Shown piece after piece: positions 1 through 7,834 of a stretch of 64,000 bases of DNA (position 1 is the first letter of the stretch; each line of letters opens with the position of its first letter). The notes under the pieces were generated by a model. The model was given only the letters and a program-made list of their open reading frames with translations, made no database searches and had not been told where the DNA came from. Origin of the DNA: Bacillota bacterium (lineage in GTDB: Bacteria; Armatimonadota; HRBIN16); contig JAIMBJ010000002.1 of the NCBI GenBank assembly GCA_023511455.1, positions 211,413-275,412 on the forward strand, given 5' to 3'. Position numbers and translations under genes: made by a program.

Positions 1-64
1 ACGCCGTCACCGCCAGCAACGCCAGCGAGTCCTTTAGGAAACGTCGTCTGGATAGCTTTTGCAT
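1..64 (-). CDS. N-terminus of a Tat-exported protein (partial)
   Basis: Only the first 21 codons are in the window. They read as a twin-arginine signal peptide: the motif SRRRFLK lies at residues 5-11, followed by the hydrophobic stretch DSLALLAVTA. A strong ribosome-binding site (GAGGAGGGG) sits about 6 nt before the ATG. The mature protein is outside the window, so its function cannot be named. It follows the small membrane protein and prepilin remnant on the same strand, with a hairpin in between. In related genomes such cassettes often precede exported oxidoreductases or sugar enzymes, but that is only a guess here. Confidence 0.75.
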   Translation of the reverse strand, partial: MQKLSRRRFLKDSLALLAVTA

Positions 65-144
65 CGTTTACCCCTCCTCTTTTCGCTTTCTCGGTAAGGT
101 CAGGTTTTCCCTTTCAGCGGACGGAAAAACCCAGAGTACGTACG

Positions 145-185
145 GGAGCGCAGCCTCCCCTTGATGTTTGCAGGGGCTGCGCTCC
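145..185 (-). terminator. Strong hairpin between small membrane protein and Tat gene
   Basis: GGAGCGCAGCC pairs with GGCTGCGCTCC, and the stem extends through a run of four G:C pairs. The loop is about 12 nt. Read on the minus strand, five T residues follow about 16 nt after the stem, so this may be an imperfect terminator or a processing/stabilising hairpin. Confidence 0.5.
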
Positions 186-211
186 GCCAGCAGCTGCTCC
201 ACAGGGATTAC

Positions 212-415
212 TTATCGGCTCGTGGTTCCGGGCACCTCACCCGGCGGGTGCCCCAGCTCGCCTTCGCGGTAGGCTTCCTCTTCCGCCTGCCTGCGGATGG
301 TCTCGGTTTGCACCTGTGCCCTGTGCTGGGTGTACGTCCATAGTCCCCCGATGATAACCACTAATGCCGCCACGATAATCACTACCCACAGCACAGGATT
401 CTGCTGGTTACGCAT
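212..415 (-). CDS. Small single-helix membrane protein following prepilin
   Basis: A 67-residue protein with one strong transmembrane helix (residues 9-26, VLWVVIIVAALVVIIGGL). A polar, charged tail follows and ends in a Gly/Pro-rich stretch (GHPPGEVPG). A good ribosome-binding site (AAGGAGAGG) precedes the ATG. It lies directly behind a DUF1559 prepilin remnant. A protein of the same size, topology and Pro/Gly-rich tail follows the prepilin at the other end of the window, so the pair looks like a recurring cassette. No family name is assigned. A partner or assembly helper for the pseudopilin is possible but unproven. Confidence 0.7.
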   Translation of the reverse strand: MRNQQNPVLWVVIIVAALVVIIGGLWTYTQHRAQVQTETIRRQAEEEAYREGELGHPPGEVPGTTSR

Positions 416-430
416 CGCCGCCTCTCCTTA

Positions 431-1114
431 CTACTGTCCCAGACACTCGACGCGCGTGCGGTCGTTCGCCATCAAGCGGTTCATGTAGGCGTTGGACACG
501 CAGGCACGTCCATCGGGGTCGCTCTCGTCCACCCATACGTTTACGGGGTTGAGAGTGGCAACAACACGTAGCCACTTCGCGTGCCCGTCCACGAAGATGT
601 AGTTGGAGCCCCGGTTATGCACACTGCAGTCCATGTTGGTCACCATGTTGCGAATGTCGGGGCACGTGCCGAACGCTTCCACAATTGCCACGACGTTCGC
701 CGGCGCCGAGAACCTGGCGAGTGTTTTACCGCGCCCGTCCCAGTTCGCGTAGCAGCTGGTGGTGGAAGCCAGGTTCCAGATGATATTGGTGGCTACCGCG
801 TAGAAGTTGACGGCATAGGTGTTGCGAAGGTTCTCCCAGCTGCCTCCGGGCGCGGTTTCAGCGGTTGGGTTGCCGCTGGCGTCAAAGGGATAGTAGCCTC
901 TGTCCGGGCGAGAGGGGCAACGCAGGATACCGTAGTTCTTCATGTATGGCGCGAGCAGGTCGTACCATCCTGCATAGGGTGCACCGCAGTCCCAGTTGTT
1001 GGCGTAGTCGGTTCGTCCTCCCCAGCAGAGGTAACGCCCCGGCGAGGGGTTGGGTCCAGAGTAGTTGTGGTTGCACACTTTGGCGGGGGTGGTACGCTCA
1101 TCGTAGTCCTGTCG
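431..1114 (-). pseudogene. DUF1559 prepilin remnant lacking its N-terminal pilin helix
   Basis: The readable frame begins with QDYDE, a motif that in intact family members lies about 60 residues after the [16 protein letters not shown] cleavage/helix segment. It continues through the typical body, including a late 'FVDGHAKW' motif. Immediately upstream the frame is closed by TGA, and no pilin-type helix can be found in any frame back to about 1250. A GTG at 1078 could start a shorter product, but without the type IV pilin helix it could not be assembled or processed normally. I read it as a 5'-truncated gene, perhaps cut by a rearrangement. The paralogue at 62888-63638 keeps the N-terminus. 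Confidence 0.65.
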
Positions 1115-1253
1115 TTTAAGATGTCAAAGAATTCGCTCATGCCAACATTATGCGTCGCTCTTATTGACAGACTTCCATCTGTATCCTTAACCGCATAACC
1201 CCTACCCACTACCTATTATAATCACCATGCCAGAATTGTCAACGGTTTATTCG

Positions 1254-1424
1254 AGGTGCTCGATAAATCTGCCCGACACCTCGGGGAGGATGATGGCTCG
1301 CCCGGCTGTGAAACGCTTCTCCGCGCGCGGGGAGGTTGGGTGGGGGATCGACTCACCAGGGGGTTCGCCCTCCACCAACTCAGGCTAAAGCCTGCGGCTA
1401 CATTCTGTGCATTTTCGAACACCC
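1254..1424 (+). repeat. Dispersed palindromic repeat, copy A
   Basis: About 170 bp in the gene-free stretch 1115-1487. The left end GGTGCTCGATAAATC and the right end TTTTCGAACACC form imperfect inverted ends. The interior shares GAGGTTGGGTG, GGTTCGCCCTCC and GCCTGCGGCTAC with the copies at 44587 and 50867. No open reading frame of its own is convincing. The rest of the gap (1115-1253) is AT-richer and holds TTGACA-like and TATAAT-like words but no clear arrangement. Confidence 0.65.
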
Positions 1425-1487
1425 GCGCGGTTTCCGGAGGTGGCCGAACGCATGGGCACAAGCACGTCGAAGCCTGTCTATGCCTGT

Positions 1488-2177
1488 CTATCGCGTGCGC
1501 CGCCATGCCCGCCACAAGCGGTACAGCAACCCGGTTGCGCCGTCACTGTAGGCAATGTGCACCCGCGGCAGGGTGAGAGGGTTGTCCTGAGGCTTCACCA
1601 GCCCTTTGCGCACGGTACACGCCGCCTGGTACCCCGCTTCTCGCACCATCTGCGTGACGGCATCGTTCCAGTCACCGTAGGGGTAGCAAAAGCTGAGCAC
1701 CGGCGCGCCGGTCAGCTCTTCGAGTTCGTGGCGGCATTGTTCGATTTCGTGACGGGCATCCTCAGGGGGCAGGCGGGTCAGGTAAGAATGCGTGAGGGTG
1801 TGCCCGCCCACTTCCCATCCCGCCCGATGCAGCGCCAGCAGCTGCTCGCGGCTCATCACGCGATGGCGGTAGTCGTCCGTCCAGTCGGTTTCCCCGCCCA
1901 GCCGCCGGCTGACGGCAAACACCGTGCCCACCCATCCGTGCCTTCTTAAAATCGGTGCTGCATGTTCGTACACGCCAAGCAGGGCATCGTCAAAGGTGAA
2001 CACCGCCGCGCGGCGCGGCAGCTGCCGGTGATGAAGATGTTCTGCCAGCTCTCGCAGTGGCATCACTCGAAAGCGCAGCCGCTGCAGCATCTGGCACTGT
2101 TTTGCCAGCCCCTGTGGGGAGACATTCAGGTGGCGACCTTTCTCGCCCACGTTGTGGTACATCAGGATGGCAATCAT
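1488..2177 (-). CDS. Polysaccharide deacetylase (NodB-homology domain)
   Basis: A 229-residue protein with the NodB/CE4 fold. The metal-binding and catalytic motif TFDD occurs near residue 61 (TFDDALLG rather than the usual TFDDG). The second motif HTLTH, near residue 125, supplies the two metal-binding histidines. The late motif CYPYG also fits. No signal peptide is visible, so it probably acts in the cytoplasm or at the membrane face on a glycan precursor or a small N-acetylated sugar. The ATG is one base past the stop of the glycosyltransferase gene. An in-frame TTG three codons earlier would overlap that gene and is less likely. The tight coupling suggests both act on one exopolysaccharide or glycolipid. 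Confidence 0.85.
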   Translation of the reverse strand: MIAILMYHNVGEKGRHLNVSPQGLAKQCQMLQRLRFRVMPLRELAEHLHHRQLPRRAAVFTFDDALLGVYEHAAPILRRHGWVGTVFAVSRRLGGETDWTDDYRHRVMSREQLLALHRAGWEVGGHTLTHSYLTRLPPEDARHEIEQCRHELEELTGAPVLSFCYPYGDWNDAVTQMVREAGYQAACTVRKGLVKPQDNPLTLPRVHIAYSDGATGLLYRLWRAWRRTR

Positions 2178-2178
2178 C

Positions 2179-3291
2179 TCAGGCAATCAGGGCACGGGCG
2201 TAGACGGATTCGATGTGCTGCACCATCTGCTCGGGGTTATAGTATCGGCACACCAGAGTGCGTGCTGTCTCCCCAAGGCGGACTCGCAGCTCGGCACTAG
2301 CGAGCAGTTCGTCGAGAGCATGCGCCAGCGAGGCGGCAGTGAGATCCACGAGGATGCCGGTCTCCCCATCCCGTACCAGCTCGGGCAACCCGCCGACACG
2401 GGTGGCGATGACCGGTTTGCCCAGCGCCATCGCCTCCAGCGCCGCCAGCCCAAAAGTCTCAGAGCGAGAAGGCATCACCACCACATCCACTGCCTGCATC
2501 AGCCGGGCGACATCGGTGCGCAGTCCGGTGAAGATAACGTGACGATGCACCCCCAGCCTCGTCGCTCGCTGCTGCGTCTGGTGAGCGAAGGCACTCTCTG
2601 CGATGCCAACGAACAGCACATAAGCGTCGGGATGCAATCGCAGTACCTGAGGGAGTGCCTCCAGTAACAGGTCCTGCCCTTTGATAGGGGTCACTTTGGC
2701 AAAAACTCCAATGAGCTTACTGTTCAATGGCAGTCCGAATTCACTCCGAACCTCCCTGGGTGCATCTGCGTTCACACCATCCAAAGAGACGAAATCGGTG
2801 GCGTTGTAGACGGTTTGTATCACGCTGGCGGGTACGCCGTATTCGATAAGCCAGCGTCGCACCGCATCTGAAACGGCAATGAGCGGGTTGCCCATGCGCG
2901 ACAGCCAGCGATAGGCAGGGTCGCAAGTGAACACATGAACCGTAGAGACCACCGGCTTACGGGTGAGCAAGCCCAGTAGCAGACCGTAGTAGGCGGCACG
3001 GGTGAGGTGGGTGTGGATGATATCCATGCGCTGTTCGCGCACCACACGCGCCAGACGCCACAGGGTCATCGCTGCGCCCGCGCCACGCATGGGCAGCGGC
3101 AGAGTGTTTACGCCTGCGCGCTGCAGTTCTTCAGGAAGCCAGTTGTGCGGTGGACAAACGGTAACCACAAGGTGTCCTTGCTGCTGGAGCATCCGTGAGA
3201 GGAGCACAAGGTGTCTCTCAGCACCCGAGGTCGCCGAGCTGGAAACCATCTGCAAAATGCGCCACTTCTTAGACAAGCCAGGCACCTTCAT
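2179..3291 (-). CDS. Family 4 glycosyltransferase (GT-B)
   Basis: A 370-residue retaining GT-B glycosyltransferase. The N-terminal half opens with the glycine-containing loop 'SSSATSGAERHL', typical of the acceptor domain. The C-terminal half carries the donor-sugar signature 'SRSETFGLAALEAMALGKPV', with its conserved glutamates. The frame stays open 29 codons further upstream, into the HD-GYP gene, but a good minus-strand promoter (TTGCTT-18-TATAAT) lies inside that stretch. The ATG at 3291 is therefore the likely start, with a very short leader. It is followed by a deacetylase, so it may build an exported polysaccharide or decorate a surface glycan. The sugar donor cannot be told from sequence. 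Confidence 0.85.
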   Translation of the reverse strand: MKVPGLSKKWRILQMVSSSATSGAERHLVLLSRMLQQQGHLVVTVCPPHNWLPEELQRAGVNTLPLPMRGAGAAMTLWRLARVVREQRMDIIHTHLTRAAYYGLLLGLLTRKPVVSTVHVFTCDPAYRWLSRMGNPLIAVSDAVRRWLIEYGVPASVIQTVYNATDFVSLDGVNADAPREVRSEFGLPLNSKLIGVFAKVTPIKGQDLLLEALPQVLRLHPDAYVLFVGIAESAFAHQTQQRATRLGVHRHVIFTGLRTDVARLMQAVDVVVMPSRSETFGLAALEAMALGKPVIATRVGGLPELVRDGETGILVDLTAASLAHALDELLASAELRVRLGETARTLVCRYYNPEQMVQHIESVYARALIA

Positions 3292-3312
3292 GGCTGGGTT
3301 GGCATCTGCTGT

Positions 3313-3342
3313 ATTATATACTGCCCATCTGTTCACAAGCAA
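3313..3342 (-). promoter_or_regulatory. Promoter for glycosyltransferase-deacetylase pair
   Basis: On the minus strand TTGCTT (3342-3337) and TATAAT (3318-3313) are 18 bp apart, followed 21 nt later by the chosen ATG. The -35 lies within and just past the 3' end region of the HD-GYP gene, allowing separate expression of the downstream pair. Confidence 0.5.
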
Positions 3343-3356
3343 CCTGCAGACATCTT

Positions 3357-3938
3357 TCAGTCGCACATCAGGTCGCACACCTGCAGGAACGCTTCCACCA
3401 CCCGCGGGTCAAATTGCGTGCCTGCGCAACGCTGGATCTCCGCTTTCGCCTCTTCCACGCCCAGAGGTTCCTTCCACGGCGCCCCATGCGTCAGGATGTC
3501 GTATACCTCCGCCACCGCGATGATGCGGGCGCCCAGAGGTATCTGCTCACCAGCCAGGCCGTCCGGGTAGCCGCTACCGTCCCAGCGTTCGTGATGGTGT
3601 TTGATGAGCGGCAGGGTTGGCTTCAACGCCTGCACTGCGCCCAGTATCTCCAGAGCAAGGGTGGCGTGCTGGCGCATGATTTGAATCTCCTCTTCGCTCA
3701 GCCTGCCCAGCTTACCCAGAATGCTGTCTGAAATCGCCACCTTGCCGATATCATGCAGTTCTGCTGCACGACGGAGTACCAGCAGTTCCTCGTCACTCAT
3801 GCCCAGCTTCTCGCCAGTGGCCACCGCCAGTACGGCAACCCGTGCGCTGTGCAGGTCAGCGCCTTTTTCGCGCATCGCCGCCACACGCACCAGCGCTTTA
3901 ACGGTATCGTTAATCGCCCGATGGACCGCATCATGCAT
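3357..3938 (-). CDS. HD-GYP domain phosphohydrolase
   Basis: A 193-residue stand-alone HD-GYP domain without a receiver or sensor part. The metal-binding HD motif is HDIGK (near residue 62). The GYP loop HHERWDGSGYPDGL lies near residue 115, followed by the characteristic 'IPLGARIIAVAEVYD'. Such enzymes usually hydrolyse cyclic di-GMP, and some act on other cyclic dinucleotides. The ATG follows AAGGAGGG and overlaps the end of selA by 8 nt, so translation is probably coupled. With the diguanylate cyclase at 7835 and the chemotaxis cluster it points to c-di-GMP control of surface behaviour. Confidence 0.9.
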   Translation of the reverse strand: MHDAVHRAINDTVKALVRVAAMREKGADLHSARVAVLAVATGEKLGMSDEELLVLRRAAELHDIGKVAISDSILGKLGRLSEEEIQIMRQHATLALEILGAVQALKPTLPLIKHHHERWDGSGYPDGLAGEQIPLGARIIAVAEVYDILTHGAPWKEPLGVEEAKAEIQRCAGTQFDPRVVEAFLQVCDLMCD

Positions 3939-5373
3939 GGCTCATCTTCCCTCCTTTACACTGCACCACAGCGCGCTCTACCGCCCGAATCAGCGTATCC
4001 AGTTCATCGTCCAGCAGGGTGCGGGGGTCTATAAGCACTTCCTCCTGTTCGATACGGACGAAGACGGCGGGTTCCTGCCAGCGCAGGGCGTGCGCCAGCT
4101 GCGACGCACTTATCTCTGGTGAACACAGGCACACCAGCACCGTGCGCAGCTGCTGTCCGGGCAGGCTACCACCACCCACTGCGGACATCCCCTCGCGCAG
4201 GCGAACGGTTACCGTTCCTGGTGGCAGGATAGCCTGCAACCTTCGCTTCAGCCTGTTCGCCCGCCGCCTGACCTCTTCCACAGACATCGCCAGCGTGCGC
4301 AGCACAGGAATCTCGCGCAGCGCGTCAGCAGGGTTCAGATACAGACGCAGAGTGGCTTCCAGCGCGGCAAGAGTCAGTTTGTCCACACGCAGGGCACGGT
4401 GCAGCGGGTGCTTGCGAATGCGCTGTATGATTTGTTGCTTGCCCAGAATGATGCCCGCCTGCGGCCCACCCAGCAGCTTGTCGCCACTGCAGGTTATGAC
4501 ATCGCACCCCGCCTGCACGCTTTCCTGCAGAGTAGGTTCATGTTCCAGCCCGAACTGCGCGGTGTCCACCAGGCATCCGCTGCCCACATCGTCCAGCACA
4601 GCCAGCCCGTGTCGGTGCGCCAGCGAAGCCAGCTCCTCGGCGGACACCTCCTCGGTGAAGCCTACGATACGGAAGTTGCTGGGGTGACAGCGCAACAGCA
4701 GGGCGGTATTTGGGGTAATCGCCTGTTCATAGTCCAGCAGGCGTGTTCGGTTGGTCGTGCCCACCTCCACCAGCTTTGCCCCACTCTGCGCGATGATGTC
4801 GGGCATCCGAAACGCTCCCCCGATTTCTACCAGCTGCCCGCGCGAGATAATCACCTCTCTTCCCTGCGCCAGCACGGTGACTGCCAGCAACACCGCTCCT
4901 GCGTTATTATTGACGACGGTGGCGTCTTCTGCTCCGGTTAAACGGCACAACAGGTCGCGCACATGCTCGATGCGGTCGCCGCGCTCGCCGGTGTCGCGGT
5001 CGATCTCCAGCATCGAGTGCCCCTGCGCCACCTCGGTGACCGCCTGCCGGGCAGATTGCGCCAGCACAGCCCGACCCAATCCGGTGTGCAAAACCACCCC
5101 CGTGGCGTTGATGACACGGCGCAGGGTGGGTGTGCGCCAGCGTTCCACTGCCTGCAGTACCTCGCTTACGATAGAGGGCAGGTCGGTTACGACTGCCGAG
5201 CCTTTCTGGAGATGCTCACGCAGTCGGCTTAATACCTCTCGCGTACAGTCCACGACCAGCTGCCGTCCATGTGCGGCTATTGCCTCCTGTATCCTCCCGT
5301 CCTGCAGCACGCGCGATACCGCGGGCAGCTGGCGCAAAGCAGCGGAGCTATCTCCCGTGCGTGTCGTCTCCAT
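3931..5373 (-). CDS. selA: L-seryl-tRNA(Sec) selenium transferase
   Basis: A 480-residue PLP enzyme that converts seryl-tRNA(Sec) to selenocysteinyl-tRNA(Sec) using selenophosphate. The PLP lysine lies in SGDKLLGGPQAG. The N-terminal domain and the motifs 'INATGVVLHTGLGRA' and 'EVGTTNRTR' match SelA. The frame is open 15 codons further upstream, but the ATG at 5373 follows the stop of the GH57 gene by 8 nt with GACGAGGT in front, giving a clean start without overlap. No selB, selD or tRNA-Sec is in the window, so a working selenocysteine system here is assumed, not shown. SelA-like paralogues of other function exist, so the name is slightly provisional. Confidence 0.88.
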   Translation of the reverse strand: METTRTGDSSAALRQLPAVSRVLQDGRIQEAIAAHGRQLVVDCTREVLSRLREHLQKGSAVVTDLPSIVSEVLQAVERWRTPTLRRVINATGVVLHTGLGRAVLAQSARQAVTEVAQGHSMLEIDRDTGERGDRIEHVRDLLCRLTGAEDATVVNNNAGAVLLAVTVLAQGREVIISRGQLVEIGGAFRMPDIIAQSGAKLVEVGTTNRTRLLDYEQAITPNTALLLRCHPSNFRIVGFTEEVSAEELASLAHRHGLAVLDDVGSGCLVDTAQFGLEHEPTLQESVQAGCDVITCSGDKLLGGPQAGIILGKQQIIQRIRKHPLHRALRVDKLTLAALEATLRLYLNPADALREIPVLRTLAMSVEEVRRRANRLKRRLQAILPPGTVTVRLREGMSAVGGGSLPGQQLRTVLVCLCSPEISASQLAHALRWQEPAVFVRIEQEEVLIDPRTLLDDELDTLIRAVERAVVQCKGGKMSHA

Positions 5374-5381
5374 ACCTCGTC

Positions 5382-7121
5382 TTACTCGTGCGGCGGGAAC
5401 TCCAGTTGTGCCCACCATTTGGGCTCGATGTCTGGAAAGATATTGTCGCGTTCTTCTGCCTCACCCAGCGCGCCCCACTCTTCGGGGGTAGGCTCTTCGC
5501 CACGCGCCACTCGCTCCAGCAGGTTCACCAGCATCTGGAAGCGGTCGGCGTGCCACTGTGCGCGCAGTTCGGCGTAGTCCCGCGCCGACCAGGTGCTGAT
5601 GAGAAACTGCCAGTCGGAGGACTGCAGGAGCAACAGCTCTCTGGCAATTTGTTTCAGGATGGTCTGCACTTTGGGATTATCACCATACTGGCGCGCCAGA
5701 CGCACCATCTCCCGCTCGGCAGGATAGATACGCTTCCATGTCCACTCTGTCCACTCGTTCAGCCACACCCAGTGGTAGCCACCTTCTCCCCAAGAGCCTT
5801 CGGGCAGCTGCACCACCGTTTGCGGCGGATGAAGATGCAGGTACTTACCACAGGTGATGGGCTGGATTTCGGGGTGTGTCTCCATTCCCCTGCGCACCCA
5901 GTACAGCCATTCGGGACCTTCAAACCACCAGTGTCCATACAGCTCGGTATCATACATGGCGGTGATGATGCCGCTGTTACCGGTGGACTGCACGTGTTCG
6001 CTGAGCACTTCATGGGCAAGATCGACGAAGTGTTTGGCGTGTTCCTGAATGCGCTCGAACGCCTTCGCCAGCTCGTAAGGCTGTTTTTTGCCCAGGTCAT
6101 CCTTCGGACGGGAGATGCGCCAGTAGCGCAAGCCGCCCGGTGGCTGCTTTTTGTGGAACTCCAGATAATACTCGTCGCCGGGATAGCCCGAATCGGCACT
6201 CCACACCTGCACGCCGGTGCGAGGGTCTCTGGTGAAAACGGCGACCGGAGGCTTAGGTTCACCGGAGGAGTTCACCAGGTACACGTAATAGGGCGATTTC
6301 TCCGTATCCTCGGCACGGTACTGCACGCTGAACTGCTCCCACAGTTCACGCAGGGGTTTGAACCGTTCGGCATACACACCTATCGCTTCGCCGCCTTTGA
6401 GAAGGTGCGAGTCGATGAAGAAGTATTCGATGCCATTCTCCGCCAGAATCTCCTCGACACCTTTGCGCAGCCAGGGCTCCGAAGGCTTGCCTTCGAAATC
6501 CACCGGGTAGTTCCAGCGATAGCGGGGGCGATAGGCGCACTCCGGCAGCCAGAAGCCCCGCGGCGCCCTTCCGAACAGCCGCTTGTAGGTCTGCACGCCC
6601 TGCTTGATTTGCGCCTGCACCGCCTCATCGGTACCCAGCAGCGGCAAATAGCCGTGCGTGGCGGCGCTGGTCAAAATCTCGATGTGCCCTGCGTCCTGCA
6701 GGTCACGGAATGCCCCAATGATGTCAGAGCGGTACCTTTCCCGAAAATCGGTTAAAGTTTTGGTGAAAAACTGATGCCAGTACTGCGCCAGCGCCGCCAT
6801 GCCCAGCTTCTTCTCGCTGAGAAACTCCTTGCGGTTGACCTCGGCAGCGGCAATTTTATCCTTGAGCCAGGCTTCGAACTCGGCGGCGAAAGCGGGCTGC
6901 ACCAGCTGCTCTGCCAGCACAGGAGTAATACCGACGGTGAACTGCGGTGAGATGCCCTCTTTAATCAGCCGGTAGCAGGTATTCAACAGGGGTATATAGG
7001 TCTCCGCGGCACTCTCGGAGAGCCAGTCCATGCCGTGTGGACTGCGCCCGTGTGCCAGCACGTACGGAATATGTGAATGCAGCACAAAAGCAAAATAACC
7101 AAGTGGTTTTGCGTTTTCCAA
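5382..7121 (-). CDS. Glycoside hydrolase family 57, 1,4-alpha-glucan branching enzyme type
   Basis: A 579-residue GH57 enzyme with an N-terminal (beta/alpha)7 barrel beginning FAFVLHSHIPYV and a DUF1957-type C-terminal helical part. The nucleophile glutamate lies in GFWLPECAY and the acid/base aspartate in MYDTELYGHWW. Together with 'WEGGYHW'-like tryptophan-rich loops this fits the Thermus-type branching enzymes that act on glycogen or other alpha-glucans. I place the start at the TTG at 7121, 10 nt after AAGGAGG. The ATG at 7166 overlaps the -10 box of the only good promoter and cannot be the start. It heads the operon with selA. Confidence 0.87.
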   Translation of the reverse strand: MENAKPLGYFAFVLHSHIPYVLAHGRSPHGMDWLSESAAETYIPLLNTCYRLIKEGISPQFTVGITPVLAEQLVQPAFAAEFEAWLKDKIAAAEVNRKEFLSEKKLGMAALAQYWHQFFTKTLTDFRERYRSDIIGAFRDLQDAGHIEILTSAATHGYLPLLGTDEAVQAQIKQGVQTYKRLFGRAPRGFWLPECAYRPRYRWNYPVDFEGKPSEPWLRKGVEEILAENGIEYFFIDSHLLKGGEAIGVYAERFKPLRELWEQFSVQYRAEDTEKSPYYVYLVNSSGEPKPPVAVFTRDPRTGVQVWSADSGYPGDEYYLEFHKKQPPGGLRYWRISRPKDDLGKKQPYELAKAFERIQEHAKHFVDLAHEVLSEHVQSTGNSGIITAMYDTELYGHWWFEGPEWLYWVRRGMETHPEIQPITCGKYLHLHPPQTVVQLPEGSWGEGGYHWVWLNEWTEWTWKRIYPAEREMVRLARQYGDNPKVQTILKQIARELLLLQSSDWQFLISTWSARDYAELRAQWHADRFQMLVNLLERVARGEEPTPEEWGALGEAEERDNIFPDIEPKWWAQLEFPPHE

Positions 7122-7161
7122 AGTTTTCCAGCCTCCTTGCGTGTAGCCTGTGGTAGCTGTT

Positions 7162-7198
7162 AGCATAGCAGTTTTAGCAAGTGGATGTCAACTTGACA
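7162..7198 (-). promoter_or_regulatory. Promoter for GH57-selA operon, sharing a palindrome with the pncA side
   Basis: Minus strand: TTGACA (7191-7186), 18 bp spacer, TATGCT (7167-7162). The -35 box is half of the palindrome TGTCAA-C-TTGACA (7186-7198). The other half is a plus-strand TTGACA facing pncA, though no well-spaced -10 follows it on that side. Confidence 0.6.
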
Positions 7199-7249
7199 GA
7201 GTTGCACACAACAACGGGAGTATGACACAATGATACGGGAGGTGAGAAT

Positions 7250-7834
7250 ATGGCGGATACCGCTTTGCTGATAGTGGACGTACAAAACGACTTCTGCCCG
7301 GGAGGCGCGTTACCCGTGCCCGAGGGCGACAAAGTGGTGCCTGTACTGAACAGCGCCATCGAACGGTTCCAACAAGCGGGTGCTCCTGTCATCGCCTCGC
7401 GCGACTGGCATCCCGAAAAGAGCACACACTTCGCGGCGTACGGTGGACAGTGGCCAGTACACTGCGTGCAAAACACGCGGGGAGCGGCGTTTCACCCTGA
7501 CCTGCATCTGCCGGAGGATGCCATCATCGTGTCTAAAGGAATGGGCGAGAACGAAGACGCTTACTCCGCCTTTGACGCGCGAACGGCGGATGGCACGCCG
7601 CTGGAAGACCTGTTGCGAGCGAAGGGCATTAAGCGGCTGGTGGTCGGGGGATTGGCAACCGATTACTGCGTGCGCGCCTCGGTACTGGATGCACTGCAGC
7701 GTGGGTTCGACGCGCTGGTTCTGAAGGACGCGGTGCGTGGCGTGGACGTGCAGCCGGGCGACAGCGAGAAAGCACTTCAGGAGATGCAAAGCAAAGGCGC
7801 GAGGCTGGTGAGCCTGGAGGAGGTCTTGCTGTAA
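7250..7834 (+). CDS. pncA: Nicotinamidase
   Basis: A 194-residue isochorismatase-fold amidase that turns nicotinamide into nicotinic acid and ammonia for NAD salvage. Visible motifs are the catalytic aspartate in VDVQNDFCPGG (residue 10), the metal-site segment SRDWHPEKSTHF, the catalytic lysine region 'VSKGM', and the nucleophile cysteine in GGLATDYCVRAS. The length and motif set match PncA rather than distant cysteine hydrolases. It has a good ribosome-binding site (GGGAGGTG). NadD, which acts later in the same pathway, is encoded at 41908. Its stop codon abuts that of the diguanylate cyclase on the other strand with no intervening base. Confidence 0.92.
   Translation: MADTALLIVDVQNDFCPGGALPVPEGDKVVPVLNSAIERFQQAGAPVIASRDWHPEKSTHFAAYGGQWPVHCVQNTRGAAFHPDLHLPEDAIIVSKGMGENEDAYSAFDARTADGTPLEDLLRAKGIKRLVVGGLATDYCVRASVLDALQRGFDALVLKDAVRGVDVQPGDSEKALQEMQSKGARLVSLEEVLL

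Noticed and set aside
1079..1209. Missing prepilin N-terminus in another frame
   Set aside because: No frame encodes a FTLIELL-type helix in this interval.
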